Positions 23,236-36,105 of a stretch of DNA of 64,000 nt are shown here, one piece after another. This DNA is from Silurus meridionalis (lineage: Eukaryota > Chordata > Actinopteri > Siluriformes > Siluridae). The translations under genes were made by a program, and so were the position numbers. The notes beneath the pieces are model-generated. The model searched no databases and was not told the origin of the DNA. It worked only from the letters and a program-made list of their open reading frames with translations. Numbering within the stretch: position 1 is the stretch's first letter; each line of letters starts with the position of its first letter. The stretch lies in contig NC_060884.1 of assembly GCF_014805685.1 (NCBI RefSeq), forward strand, positions 18,547,856 to 18,611,855, written 5' to 3'.

Positions 23236-26200
23236 AATACATTTGTGAAGAGATAGACAGATAGATGGACAGATGGAGATAGCTATAGACACCCACACAC
23301 ACATATAAAAAAAATAAACTCATTCTCAGGCGCGCACATACTCACCCACCAGCGCATTTGCTAATCAGAGCCTGGTTCATATGTGGGTCATTGGCTTGAG
23401 AAGGTCTGCTCAGTACAGCTTGCCCTCTGACCTATTGACTGGGTAATTTACAGCAGTGCAGTGACAGCTAAACCCTGCGCCGATACTCCAATAGCCACCG
23501 GTCTGATGTGGAGGTTTCACTGTGGCGTCACCGGTGCACACTGCAGCGGTCAGGACATCAGAAACTCTGTACACTGCAGGAAGTAGGTGACCGAGTCATG
23601 ATCCACACTCACTTCCTCTGCAGAGCTGTCCATCATCACTCGCTATGCACTGCATGTCCTCAGCTCTGGTCTGGTTACAGTGGACTGAATGATCTCTACT
23701 GTTAGACTAGAGAGAATTTTTATGGGGGTCATGTGACTCGTATAAGCCCTGGGTGCACGGATTTGGCTGCCAGACACTAATAGTCAGAGCGTCGCGGGCA
23801 GCCACACGCGTACACCGCATTAGTGGTTGATGACTGATTTCATGATAAGCGTGAGGTAATAGGATACATTTCCACAAATGTTGCTAATGCAATTAAATGA
23901 CATCACAATACACTTTTATACCAATGCAGTGGCTATCATTAGAGCTTTCATAAGATTGAACTGACTGCAGTATTACTCAAATACCCATCAATGATATGCT
24001 GTACTAGCTTAACTCTTTTTCTTGTTGAAATATTGCGTTTCTGCAGACCTTTCAGGTTGTAACAATTCAAAGATTTCCATGGCCCTACGCCTGAGAGCTG
24101 CAAATCTATGCACGCCGCCCCCCCACCCCAGAGACCCAATGAAAAAGTTGCAAGCATGGACCTTTTTTTTTTATGTGGGCAGGAATGAAGATAAAGAGAT
24201 AAAGAACGACAGCACATAGTCGATGTGACCACTAATTAATAAGAGAATTCCTCCGCAGTCCATCATCCTTAAACATGGCACACGGGCGAGATGAATGGCT
24301 TAAGGAAGCGAATTTTGTTTTCGACGCTCCTCAGCCCTGAGCCATTCAAGCCAAACTCTGCATGCGCTCTGACTATTATGTAAATGAAATCGTTTTTTTC
24401 CACTTACTTTTGGACTAATAATTGATATGATGGCTTCAGGACTGAAATTGATGCAAAAACAGTTTTGCGCCCGAGCCGCCATCGGTGACAACAGGCTTCG
24501 TGTAAAAACAATAATGAATCTTTTGACCATAGAGTACATGGTTATAGGATGAAAACACCAGATAGTGTGATTATATAAATCCCCACCCCCCACCCCCACT
24601 TTCATAACATAATTTTTTCAATCCTGCGCACAAATGAGTCAAAAAATTTCCATCTTAGCGAGTATTCATGTAGATTACATAAATATTACATACATTTCTG
24701 CTTAAAACTTGTGCTGTGTAAGATATTGTGCAGCAAAATTATACCATCAATTAAATCGGTCAAAAAAACTGGTTTAAATCCAGTTTTTACTTTGCATGCC
24801 TGGTCAGCTTATGACCAAACCAATGCTTATGTTTGTATATGATACAGTTTATATACATTTCCCCAAATGTCTAATTAATTCCCATAAATTCCTGTTAATA
24901 CTCATAAATTGCTGGTAAGTTTCCAACCTGGAATAGTTTCAAAATACTCTAGATGAAGTTCCCATGGAAAGTTTCCAGAATGTTTCTGGAAATTTACCAG
25001 AAATCTTTCACCCCTTTGCAACCATATTCATTAGTGAAAACTTTATGAAATGTAAAATGTCCATCCTGCATTTATATATTCCTGTGAAGCTGCTGTGTGA
25101 CAATGTTCATTGTTAAATACACCACATGAATAAAACTGAATGTAGATAAATCATAATACCGACCCAAATGATTATAATCTCTTAAAAGAAGTAAAAAAGT
25201 GGGCTGATTGGCTGATGGGATGGGCGAGTTGACACCAGCACAGTTTTTTTTTACGCAATTTAACAGAAGCAGGAGTTTTGTTGACAAGCCTAAATTCTGA
25301 GGTATTTCGCCTTAAAATGCCTTCAAGTACTGTGATATGACTTTATATTTTGCCGCACTGCCCAACCCCTACTTAATAACCTCCCAAATATATTGTGACA
25401 AAGTGTCAAACGGCGGTTATTTCCCTTGCGAGCAACAAAACGTTGCTGAAATGAAACGAACCCCCGAAATGTAGCGTTTCCAAAGCAGGAAAAAGGAGGG
25501 ATCGCGTAAAAGCTCTGATTTGAAAATCTCAAAGACGTCAGAGAGAGAAAGAGAGCGCGAATGTGAGGTTTGGGGGGGTGGAATGAGTGAGCATGGAGAA
25601 AAAGAGATTAAGAGGGTGAATGAAAGAGAAGACGACAACCGAGCCTGGTCCCTGAGGACTCTGATGGCAGAGAAGACGAGATCAAGATCCTCTAAATGAA
25701 TTAAGTGAGTGAGCAAGGGAGCAAAAGAGAAAGAGTGACTTGAGAAATCTAGTCAGTTGAACTAATGATGTTTCGTGTCTGACTGAATAATGAAAGCCGA
25801 GAGAAAGACAAGATGCGCTAGCAAAAGCCTACAGCCCCGGGTTTATCCTACGAGCGGTCTTAACTGCAAAATCTCTTCAAAATTAATGGCACTACAAAAT
25901 AGCAGCGCGGTACACAAAAGTCTTTCACTGGTGACGCATGCACGGTGTTTATGAGGCGTGAAAACTGTTTATGGAATAAAACCATTTGAAATGCATGGCC
26001 CCAGACACTTTGCTCGAATGTACTAGTACAGAAAAATAAAAGAAACAGTGTTCGGATGTAAAGTGGAAAGCTGTTCACACCATCTTGGTGATTGTTTTAT
26101 TTCTCCATCACCGCAGCAACACCATGTTTTTTAATAATAAAGAATAAAACTAATTTTAGCTATGGTTAGCACCGCCAAACACATGTTTCATGTTCTCTTT

Positions 26201-26528
26201 ACATAGAAAATTAACACTCGTAACGTCCACAGTTCTCTATTACTTGCAACTCGAATGATTAATTAACTGATTGGTTAAATAACAAACTACACCACTGGTG
26301 TGTTACTTAGAAAACTAAGTGTTCTGTCCTGACACTGGAGATTCCGTGCTTAAGAAAACGTGGTCTTGTAGAAGGTCCACAAAATTCCCCTAACGGCACG
26401 TACATTTCAATCCTTTTTTGTCCCAGATTTGCATATGCATCAAAAAATGTTAAAATAACTTGATTTAAATACTCCTTACAGAAAGCTAAACACCTTTTGC
26501 AACCAATCAGAATGGAGGTTTCAAGATC

Positions 26529-26777
26529 ACTGTGGTAATATCCAAGTAAACTTTCTTTCGGCTTCGCCCATTAGGGGTCCGCACGTTTGATTTGGTACCT
26601 GTTTTTTTACGCTGGATGCCCTTCCTAACGCAACCCTCCCCATTTATCCGGGCTTGGGACCGGCACTGAAAGTGGCTGGGGTCGGTTCCCTGACGGGGGA
26701 TCAAACCCGGGCCGCAGCAGTGAGAGCGACGCATCCTAACCACTAGACCACCAGGGAACTACTGTGGTAATATCCAA
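26529..26777 (-). mobile_element. tRNA-derived SINE with RTE-like tail, copy 2, with 17-bp target-site duplication
   Basis: Flanked by a perfect ACTGTGGTAATATCCAA at 26529-26545 and 26761-26777. Same family and orientation as the copy at 17.6-17.8 kb: A box TGGTCTAGTGG (minus strand, 26740-26750), a B-box region near 26697-26708 changed to GGTTTGATCCC, and the RTE-like 3' tail. It lacks about 16 bases (ACCACAGCGGATCCTC in copy 1 plus-strand sense) that lie between two TC dinucleotides. The perfect duplication indicates a fairly recent insertion into plxna1 intron 2. Confidence 0.9.
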
Positions 26778-27523
26778 AAAAATTATGCAAAACATTTAAA
26801 AGTCACTGCTACAAGTTCTTCAACTTGAGCGTTATTATGAGAACATTAATGTTTTGTCCATTACGCTGTGTGGGTGCCTGCCACAGTAAATAAAAGACCT
26901 TCATTAAGACGCTCTATGAAATCCTTCAGCCTTTCTTTTTCCGCTTCAACTGATTTCATCTATAGGACGAATATTACCTTATTATGTACCGATGCACCTG
27001 TGTGATTGGCACTCTAGGGCACCTAATTCGAGCTCGAGTGCTCTTGAAAAATCACTGCACGACCTGTAGAATTCAACAGGTGTAAACAACAAAGGGAAAA
27101 GAAATTGCTCTTCTTGCTATCGTAAGTAAAGCGTGGAATCTTCCGGTTGTTCGGGGAAGAACTAAAAATAAACTATTACGAGCTCGGCATAATGAGGCCC
27201 CAACACAGTCATTTTAAGCAGTTAATAAAACTAACTTAAAACCATGACTCCTAATTATCAACAATGCAGGCCTGAGTCATGCTGTTAACTATACCGAGTT
27301 TTCTTTTTTTAAGTAGGCTATATCCAGTCAAAACAGCACGCGTCAGAAATAGATCCGTCTACGGAACAGCTGCATACTGAGCTCATGTCAGGATGTTAAT
27401 GTAGGACAGTTCCTTGGAGAGTGACTACCCACGCATCTATTTATCTCTGTATGCAAATCAATGGTAATACCCCTGCAGTGTTTTGTTTTGTTTTTTTATC
27501 TTCCCATCGTAGTGTGGACTTAC

Positions 27524-28678
27524 CGAGTTGATGCATGCGAGTTCCTTGTTCAGTAGCCAAGGCAGAGACAATTTGCCTTCTCCTCTGTAGCAGGACTGGA
27601 TCCGCTCTTTGATCTTTTCTTTAATGCGTCGCAGTGTGAAGAGGCACAATGCCGACTCTTTCGGGGGCTTGGCCCGGTTTTTCTGGCCCTGAGAAAAGAC
27701 TGTGAACAGGATGTCCTCATTCTCAGACACCCCCAGTGAGTTAGCCAACTGTCTGCCTGGCTTGGTCAGGTAGGCATCCTGGATCAGGCGATATTCCACC
27801 CCATCCTTGGTACAACCGATCGGGAACTCGACATAGGAGTAAAACTTTGGGTCGTCAACACAAAGCCGGACGATTTTGGAAGTGAAGAACTGCTCTCCGC
27901 TGGCGTCTGGTGAGGTCAGTTGGGTGTCCAGCTGCAGAGTAAGGTAGTACACAAACTGCTCGCTGCTGAAGCCGTAGATGTAGTAGATGTCAAACGCCGG
28001 AAACTTGGACAGTGTGTCTGAAGGGATCTTGAGCTGCGAGGAGACAAACTCATCCTGGTAGACAAAGCTGAACATGTCCGCGTTCTCTTCGTTGGCCATT
28101 AGCTTGCGGCTCGAAAGGGTCGGGAAGTATTCGGATTTGCCGTCGATAGGAGTTCCGATGAAGAGCTTGCTGAGAGTACCTTCAGAGATGATGACCCCGG
28201 ACATGGTCCCTGACTCGGCCACACTGGAGAGATAGTGCTCCTTGCGATGGTGAGGTTCACCCAGTTTGAAAAGGTCGTCCAGGCGCAAGAACTGGCAAAT
28301 ACCTTGAGAAGCACTTCCACAAGCAATGAGTCGGTTCTGACCATAATCCACCAGCAGCAGTTTGTTGACATTGTTAATTTGAGCCAGCTCATGGGGGCAG
28401 GACTGGACACTTGGAGGAGGGTAGCACTTCTCGTTGTCCACTACTGGGCCAGTCATGTGATTCCGCAGCATGGTCAGGTTGCTCGAAAGCTTGTAGATCC
28501 AGTTAACAGCACCGACATACACCTCACCAGTGGCATTATGAATGGCTAAGTGCGTCAAGCCCCATTCTGATGGGGAGAAAGTTTGGAAGGGCTCTGTGGC
28601 TTTTCCACTAGGTAAACACACAAAGGAGAGGGTAAGCAGCATAATGAGGGCACAATGTGCCCCTGGCTGAGACCACAT
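27524..28678 (-). CDS. plxna1: plexin-A1, first coding exon (signal peptide and most of the sema domain)
   Basis: 385 codons from ATG at 28678-28676, the first in-frame ATG after an in-frame TGA about 50 bases upstream; a GTG further upstream is not a plausible eukaryotic start. Residues 1 to about 27 form a signal peptide (hydrophobic [13 protein letters not shown], likely cleaved after SGKA). The sema domain begins at [14 protein letters not shown]. Plexin-A1-type segments include [111 protein letters not shown] and [16 protein letters not shown]. Sequons occur at N48 (NAT) and N67 (NLT). Residue 60 is Trp where plexins normally have Arg (N-R-I-Y-K-L). The exon ends AACTCG|GTAAGT, phase 0. 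The receptor binds semaphorins at the cell surface; its cytoplasmic GAP domain lies outside the window. Confidence 0.97.
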
Positions 28679-28864
28679 TTCACCTCTATTCCACACGGGG
28701 CTTGATTGGACTCTGTGTCAGTCTCCAATAGACTACCGCTTCACGTTTAATAAATATAAATATATCCAAAGTGCGCAGCTTTTATTGATCCAATGCTGTT
28801 TTTCCTCCTCTTCTCCAAACGGTCATTTAGTGCATCACATGTAACAATTCTCCATCCACGAAAC
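28679..28864 (-). other. plxna1: plxna1 5' UTR portion of the first coding exon, with splice acceptor
   Basis: A strong minus-strand acceptor (pyrimidine tract TCCCCTGTCTTCTCTTTTAG, AG at 28866-28865) opens the exon at 28864. The 186 bases to the ATG contain stops in the coding frame. The plexin-A start codon therefore lies in the second exon, and at least one leader exon lies at higher coordinates. Confidence 0.8.
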
Positions 28865-29228
28865 CTAAAAGAGAAGACAGGGGAGGGGGAAAAAAACAGC
28901 ACATGAGTACAAATGGAACATTTCCTATTGATTATTCATCACACGAGAAGGGCAAGAAGCAGAGAGAAGCAACGACATCATCCGTGCTAAATAAATGGTT
29001 CAAACAAATGTGGTCCGAGGGGGCGAAACCTTGACAACATTTAATTACTAAGACGGATGGTGAGCACGTTCAAGATGGATTAGGAGACGCACTGTACATA
29101 AACTCATCATCGGATACCACGGCAGACGCACTATGGTGCTCTCTTCAATGAATTCATAACACATCCATTATCACAATGTGTCTGAGAGGAGCTTTTTGCA
29201 GATTAAGTATTCTCGCTTTCTGCCTGGC

Positions 29229-29230
<2 letters not shown>

Positions 29231-29277
<47 letters not shown>
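29231..29277. repeat. (AC)n microsatellite
   Basis: About 46 bp of pure AC. Confidence 0.97.
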
Positions 29278-29278
<1 letters not shown>

Positions 29279-31692
29279 TGCTGTATCAGGAAATAAACCC
29301 TTTTCAAAAGATATGGAAGCTTACTCCAAAACTTCTTCAGAACTCCTTCACATCATCTTCCATTGGTCAATAACAATGATTATGATAAATCATCCCCTAG
29401 ACACCATGATCTGACTATTCAGACGATTAATACTATAATCATGGTCCCAAATACATCCAGCATTGCATTGCAATCTGTAGCAACCAATTCACCTTTTGCC
29501 ACCATTAAAAAACGAGCGGTATATTCTCAGATCAGGTAATATTTCAAACTGGAATGGGAACAAAAAGTTAATATTAATGACTCATTGTTTCCATAGTAAC
29601 AAAGTCTTCATCATGAGCTGATGCTATTTTTTTTTTTAATACACATTTTCTCAGCATTTATGGATGGTTTTCAAGACCGTAAGGTTTTCGGACTAACAAA
29701 TGACACCGAAAGAGGCGTTTTATTTTTGTAGAACTGCATGGTATATTGTGTTTCTACATTGCATGTACGACACAGAGGTGTGCTGGATCTCGATATTGTG
29801 CTGCTGGTTTACAAAAGAAGATTTTTCTTTTTTGGAAACAACTTTCCGACTTACCGCTGAAGATGCAAACACCATGTGCAATGTTAAAAAACGTGTCAAA
29901 AAAAGAAAAACGCTCAGAAACCAATTCATTTCTCTACAGGTTTTCCTGCCTGCTGGGCTAACGATAAAATGTATGATTTGTTCACTTGTAAAACATTATT
30001 AGCAAAATCACAGAGCTCAAAAGAGGGGCTTCGCTACAGAAGAACACTCCACTTTACATTATTTTTAAACCATTTTAGTTGAGAATTGGTTTGATTCATC
30101 TAGGCCACAGAGACTAATCATTTTGCATGTCAAAGTGTATAAATGATCCATTAGATTCAGTCTGTATTTTCACGTGTAGCTAAATGTCATGCCTCATATC
30201 CTCCATCATATTCAATATCCATGCTAGTGAGGCGAGACTTTTCAGGGTGAGAGGGTCAATGCAGTCTCATTAGATCTCTGGGCAAAAAAAAAACCTGGAC
30301 ATTTTCCAGAGTGTATTTAATCTTTTTTACTGAGAAACAGTCCAGCAGGCGATCAAGATTCAATATTTGGGAACACAGGGATTGTTTTTAGAATGTGGGT
30401 GGCAGAGTGATCTATCATTGAAGCTCCAGATACCACCGTTATGAAAATACAATGATTTGATGGCTGCTCTCGAATGAATGCAAGGGGAAAAAAACCATCC
30501 AAAATTCAAACTGGAGTACAGGGGTTTGAGCCAAGAGAAGCTGAAGAGATAAGACGTATCTGACCAGGAGAAAGAAAGCCAAGAGAAGTTAGGAATGTTT
30601 TTCTTTCTCGCACTTCTTTTCTTTGCCTGTTCCTTATCTCCGCGGCCTCTTTTCCTTCAGCGGCTGATTGAGGGCCTTCTTATCTGTCTATCATCCCCAA
30701 GGACGAGAGGAGGGGAAGTGGCGTCACTCCACACAGCTCCGGCAAAAAAAGAGAAGAGAGGAAGAGAAAGCGAGTGATTGCTTTTCTCTTGGTGAAAATG
30801 CACAGAAAACACCAGGCCATTAGAGTGCAATACAATAGTGTATTAGAGGAAGATACAAGCTCATAATGAGGCACGGCAGCCAGCAGGAAAAAAAGCCACA
30901 AAGGGCAACATGCGAGTGTGTTCCATTACCGTGTGGCCAGGAATATGTGATTTATGTGAATAAAAACTACTTGATGTACCATTATACCAAAGAAAGTTAT
31001 TTAATGTTATATATATACACACAGAGGCCAATTCATTATTATATTAAACATCTCTGATCAGTCATGCAGTCATCTAAATCAGCACAATGCAGAAAATCAT
31101 CTATGGTCACAAAGTTTCAGTTCACATCGAAAAATAAAATCTCACTGGCATTGACCATGTTACTGGCGTTTCTGCCAAATGGGCATGTGTGATTATTTTT
31201 AAAAATCAAATAAAGTGGGGCAAAACACAAAAAACGTCTATGAAGCAGAAGTTCTGCAGATGAATGCACCACGCTGAAAGAACAAAGGAGAAAGGCCAGA
31301 CTGGTTCAGATTAGCAGTATGGGTTTTTTGAAAGGGGTGGTCATGGAATGGAATGTAAGGGGGCTGACTTCTATTGACATGCATGTGAATACTGGAAAAT
31401 GCAAAAATATAAAAATAAAAAAAATTATATATGATGAAAGATAAAATCTGACCAGCAAACCTATATCATGTAACCGATTGCCCCGGCATAACTTCAAGAA
31501 AATCCAAGATGGAGGAAACGCTGATAGAGTGGTGTCTCCACACAATTATAAAAAAAAAAATCGAAAAAGATGCTGACTGTTTTGCAGTGTCTCCGCCCAT
31601 GTAGTCTTGCTTGTAGTCTTGCTGAATGTCAAATCTGACAGCCACTTAACTAAAAAAGTCCACCCTTTAGCACCGCCTGCTATTTTCCCAAT

Positions 31693-32590
31693 CTTTAAGT
31701 CAAGTCAAGTTTATTTCTGTAGCGCTTTTCACAATGGACACTGTCACAAAGCAGCTTTCCAGAATTTAAGAATTACAGTGAACGGTGTGTATTTATCCCT
31801 GATGAGCAGCCATGGTGACTGTGACAAGGAAAAACTCCCTTAGATGTTATGAGGAAGAAACCTTGAGAGGAACCAGACTCAAAAGAACCCATCCTCATTT
31901 GGGTGATATCAAGAGTGTGATTATAGTCTTTAAACAATACAGAACACTGGAGAGTGAGAACTTACATGAGCACTGGAATGTAAGATTATGAGTAATGTTC
32001 TTTCTACAGTCTTATAGTCATTTGATTTTATGGAACCAGGAGCTACTGAGCAACTCATAAAATGGCTCAACATTTAAGATCATCACAAATCCAACACCAG
32101 CTTCTCCATGTCAGAACCTTTAAACACTCAAAGAGGTCCAATGTCCAAACTCCACATGAAGTGGGATCCAAATGGCGCTGGTACGTCTCTAGATGGTTCG
32201 GTATGTTTGCGGGGTCCACAATCTTCATGAGGTGGGACGTGACTGGAGCTGGCGCAACTTCGGGATGCCTCAGTGGAGAGGATTTAGCGTAGCTGTTCAT
32301 GATATTAACAAGCACAAGTTGATAATGTGCATGTGATCAGATGTACTGGAGCACAAGGTTATGATGTGATGTGTGTTATTTGTAGGACTCACTATAAAGA
32401 TACATTACAATAGTGCAGTCTGGAGTTCATGAATGTATGGACGAGCTTCTCTGCATCAGATATAGACAACGTGTCACTAAGTGTAGCAATATTTATAAGG
32501 TGGTAGAAGGCTGTTTTTGTAATATGTCCTTCAACAGTCCTGATATAGTGAACCTGTGAACACTGTAGTCTCAACATTATACTCATTTAG
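31693..32590 (-). mobile_element. 5'-truncated LINE: RT-proximal remnant plus 3' UTR and tandem tail
   Basis: On the minus strand 32586-32392 translates to a segment with HITKTAFYHLINIA, SDAEKLVHTFMNSRLHYCN. This matches the conserved block just downstream of the reverse transcriptase core in fish L2/CR1-like LINEs ('KTAFFHLRNIA...DAEKLVHAF..SRLDYCN'). The following 690 bases down to 31693 are a repeat abundant in otophysan fish and end GCGCTACAGAAATAAACTTGACTTGACTT, a short tandem tail as expected at a LINE 3' end. Joining the two parts into one element is inference. Frames of 64-82 codons here are remnants. Confidence 0.7.
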
Positions 32591-33450
32591 TTTAAACACT
32601 TCTGGTTTTGTAGTCGAGCCACCTCAAGTATTTGACGTGCCTTCCGAGATGCTTTTCTGCTCACCACTGTTGTAAAGAGTATAAAAATAAATAAATAAAT
32701 TATTTTTAAAAAACATCCTTCCAGTCAGCTTGAACCAGTCTACCAAATCTCCTCTGAAAACTCCTTAATCAGCAAGTGCCAATGTTTTTTCTGTCTTTTC
32801 CGATACACGAAAAGAACCCGTTTAAGCACTTTCTAATGTCTCACTGCACAACATGTTATCCAAATCGATTGAAGATCGGTAAATACATTCTTGACAGAAG
32901 GAAGCAAAACCACAATGAACCCACAGGCTTGCCAGGAAAAGGAGGGGAAAAGAAAACAAAAAATAACACTAATTTTGCTCTCAACTGTACAAATCACATC
33001 AGGCACTGAGAACAGATGTCAATTTAAAAACAACAGTAGAGCACAGACAGCAAAGCTCATTTAGGCATGCCATTTGCGCACTGAACGTGACTGTGCGGAT
33101 GTGTGTATAAGCACGAGTGAGAGAACGAGAAAATGGGGAGAGGCAGAAACCTGTAGGAGATTGTCTCAACACTCATTTCTCTTCATTTGAGAGGATCAGT
33201 CTTGATGTAGCCGACCGTAAATTTCACAACAAATTGCATCTGTGCACTCACGTTGTTATCTGGCACAGTAATGGGCGAAATGCTATCAGCGCTTCAGCCC
33301 AACACACACAAGCATTTATAGCGAGCCGAGTTAGTGCACAATGGTGTGCAGAGAGAAACGGATTCAGGGTAGTTATCAAACCTGGGCTAGGCTACAGTGC
33401 CTGGAGAATGACTGACACCTGGGAAAATGGACAATTGTCTTCTCAAGACA

Positions 33451-33479
33451 CACACACACACACACACATATATATACAT
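33451..33479. repeat. (AC)n with AT extension
   Basis: About 20 bp of AC then ATATAT. Confidence 0.93.
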
Positions 33480-34079
33480 AAAATCTCCTTCTCCAATTTC
33501 CATAAAAGCATTCTTGCTCCATCTGACTCGCCAAATTTTCAATTTCCTTCCTCCTTTTTTTTTTTTTAAGCACAAGTTTTTTTATTTGCAAGTCTAGAAT
33601 GAGAGTCAAAAAACACGAATCAATTTTTATACGAAAAAAGCGCACACGTGCACACTGTGTGCGCGAGGGGGACGGTGGCTGATGAAAAGAAGATAGATAA
33701 TAGATGGCAAGGGCAGAAATTGCGGGACGGAAGGACCGAGAAAGGAAATTTGGCAGGGAATGATTTTATTTCGCCTCCTTTCCCTTCTCCATTTGTTTGA
33801 CCCTAAGGATGTCACCCTGGATCCCCATCCAGGTACTCTCACAGGTACTTGAAACACCCCTCTCAGTACGCGCACACGCGCACGCGAACACACAGAAAAA
33901 CTCCTCATATACCCAGACGGAGCCCCTGGACAGGCCGCTAAACCTGTCTCCTTAGATAATGGGGTGTGGTGGCACGGCCGGCTGCTGATTTATTGCTTGT
34001 GGCATATCAATTACAGCACTCGCTTCAGAGAGAGCGGCGCTGGAGAGAGAGAGCGGGAGAGCAAGGGAATACTGCTCAA

Positions 34080-34103
34080 ACACACACACACACACACACA
34101 CAC
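34080..34103. repeat. Short (AC)n microsatellite
   Basis: 24 bp of AC after a GAGAGA-rich stretch at 34025-34070. Confidence 0.93.
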
Positions 34104-35799
34104 TAACAACAAATGCTTTACTTACACACAGCTCTATAGATAACCAACATATTTTTCATGCATACACACAATTGTTAATTTTAACATATGCATTCCAATT
34201 CAAAATAGTATAAACCCTATAGACAAACAGATAAACACCCTATGTATGCACACACACACCAAACTCACCACACACAGTTAACAAGAACCTGAACCTAAGC
34301 AGTATTTCAGCAGCCTGATAAGATTCGCAACATCTCGACTCAACAGAAGTATACAAAAGTAAAAAAAGTGCAGAAAGGAGCTGGTCAGCAATGAGACGGT
34401 CATTACACAGCTCACCACGCCTGCAATTACACTAAACGAGTGTAGGGCAGTACGCAACACACACACCCGATATGCTGTAAGCTCCCCGAATGCCGTCCTC
34501 ATCCGTCACACACAGAGAATTCACCAGGGCACAACTGCTGCATGGCTTCCAGCATGAGCACTCTGTGCACGAGTGTGTGCATGTGTGTCTGTGTGTGTGT
34601 GTGAGTGAGAGAGAGAGCGCGAGAGCTAGAGAAAGAGAGTAAGTCTAGGCTGAGAAGACAGCTGCCCTAAATACCCTCAAACAGATGCACTGAGCTTTTA
34701 TTCCGTGTGACTCCACATCATCAACCCTTCACACACACACTTGTGTAGCAGCACTTGTGTTTGTGGCCGTAAACTGGATTACACCGTGACACGCGGCATG
34801 TCTTACAACGCGCGCGTACAAAAGTCGAACAATACATTCTGCAGCGGTCACTAGAGCAGTACAGGCATTTTGATCAGTCTCTGAGGATGTGAGGTGTGTT
34901 TCATATCAAACAATAGGCAGGTGAACAGCAGGGGAAGGGGGGGCGAAAAGTCGGTAACACAGATGCTTGAGACAAACAAACATTAGAAAAAAAGGAACTT
35001 GCAGCTATGCTGAGGCACTGGGCCAAAATTTCTTTTGCTTGCTTTTGTCAAAGTCGTCATGGGGGGGTGGACTACTCCCTGAAAAACGATTCTCAAGTGA
35101 AAAATATAAATAACGTTTCGAAATCTAACTCGACTGAAGGCAGAAGCCAAATCTTATTTCAACTGACCAAAAAAAAAAAAAAAATGCAGTCATGGTTTCA
35201 TTCACATGAAAAGTATCTACTACTTATCTAAAGCTGATTTCAAGCAACAAGATTTTTTTCCCCTGAAAACAATCCATGTACCAATAGCTAGAATTTGATC
35301 TGCTACCTACAGAACTATGCTAGCTACTAAAATCAACGCTAGTCAAACTTGGAATAATTTCCATTTGGAGCTAATGTTGAAACTCCTTCAGCAAGTTCCT
35401 TCTAAGGAAGGAAAAAAGGAGATGTCACTTTCTCTGGTATACTGAAAAACACTTTCCTAAATAGCCCTCATCCTCATGTTCCACACTGCAGTCTGGTGGC
35501 AAAGGAATGTAGCTATAGCTAAAAGACTTTAATGACACACTGGCATGATTCCAGCTAGATTTTCGTTATACACTGAAGAACTTGACTGGATGCTAAATTG
35601 AACCTATTAAACCTGATGTATAGTGCAGTTACTGAGTGGATGTGAGAGAAGATTTGAAATGACTTTTCTTATTCTTGAGCCATTCAGAGGAAAGTGCCAT
35701 GTGCAAGCAGTACATTTTCTTTCACAGAAATGTAATTAAGCTAATGCAACACGCTACATACAGAACCTTGTTAGAAATGGATGATTTGTTACTTCCGCT

Positions 35800-36105
35800 A
35801 GATTACTTAACTAGTTACTGTATGCTATTATATTATACTACATTAGTCATCAGCACCAGCTATTATACCAAGTTGGCTGCTATATTGTGCTAGCCATTAC
35901 ATTGTACTAGCCATTCTAGCGATTATATCGAGCTGGAGATTATATTGTACTAGCCATTATATTGAGCTGGCTGCTATATTTTACTAGCCATAAAACTGCT
36001 CTAGCTATTGCATTACACTCGCTATTACATTGGATTATCTAGTAATGCTACCCATCATATCAAATTAGTCATTAAAGCTAGCTATTATATTACCATAGCT
36101 ATCGG
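35800..36105. repeat. Degenerate minisatellite, about 17-20 bp unit
   Basis: About fifteen diverged repetitions of a unit like TAGCCATTATATTGTAC (variants AGCTATTATACCA, AGCCATTACATTGTACT, AGCGATTATATCGAGCT, AGCTATTGCATTACACT, AGCTATTATATTACCAT). Unit length is irregular. No coding sequence. Confidence 0.8.

Noticed and set aside
28679..28696. Six-codon N-terminal extension of the plexin frame starting at 28696
   Set aside because: The codon there is GTG, not ATG; the first in-frame ATG after an upstream stop is at 28678.
33117..33569. 150-codon plus-strand frame
   Set aside because: Ends in an AC/AT microsatellite and a T tract; no domain.
35800..36105. CRISPR-like array
   Set aside because: Repeats are diverged, contiguous and of variable length without spacers, in a vertebrate genome; it is a minisatellite.
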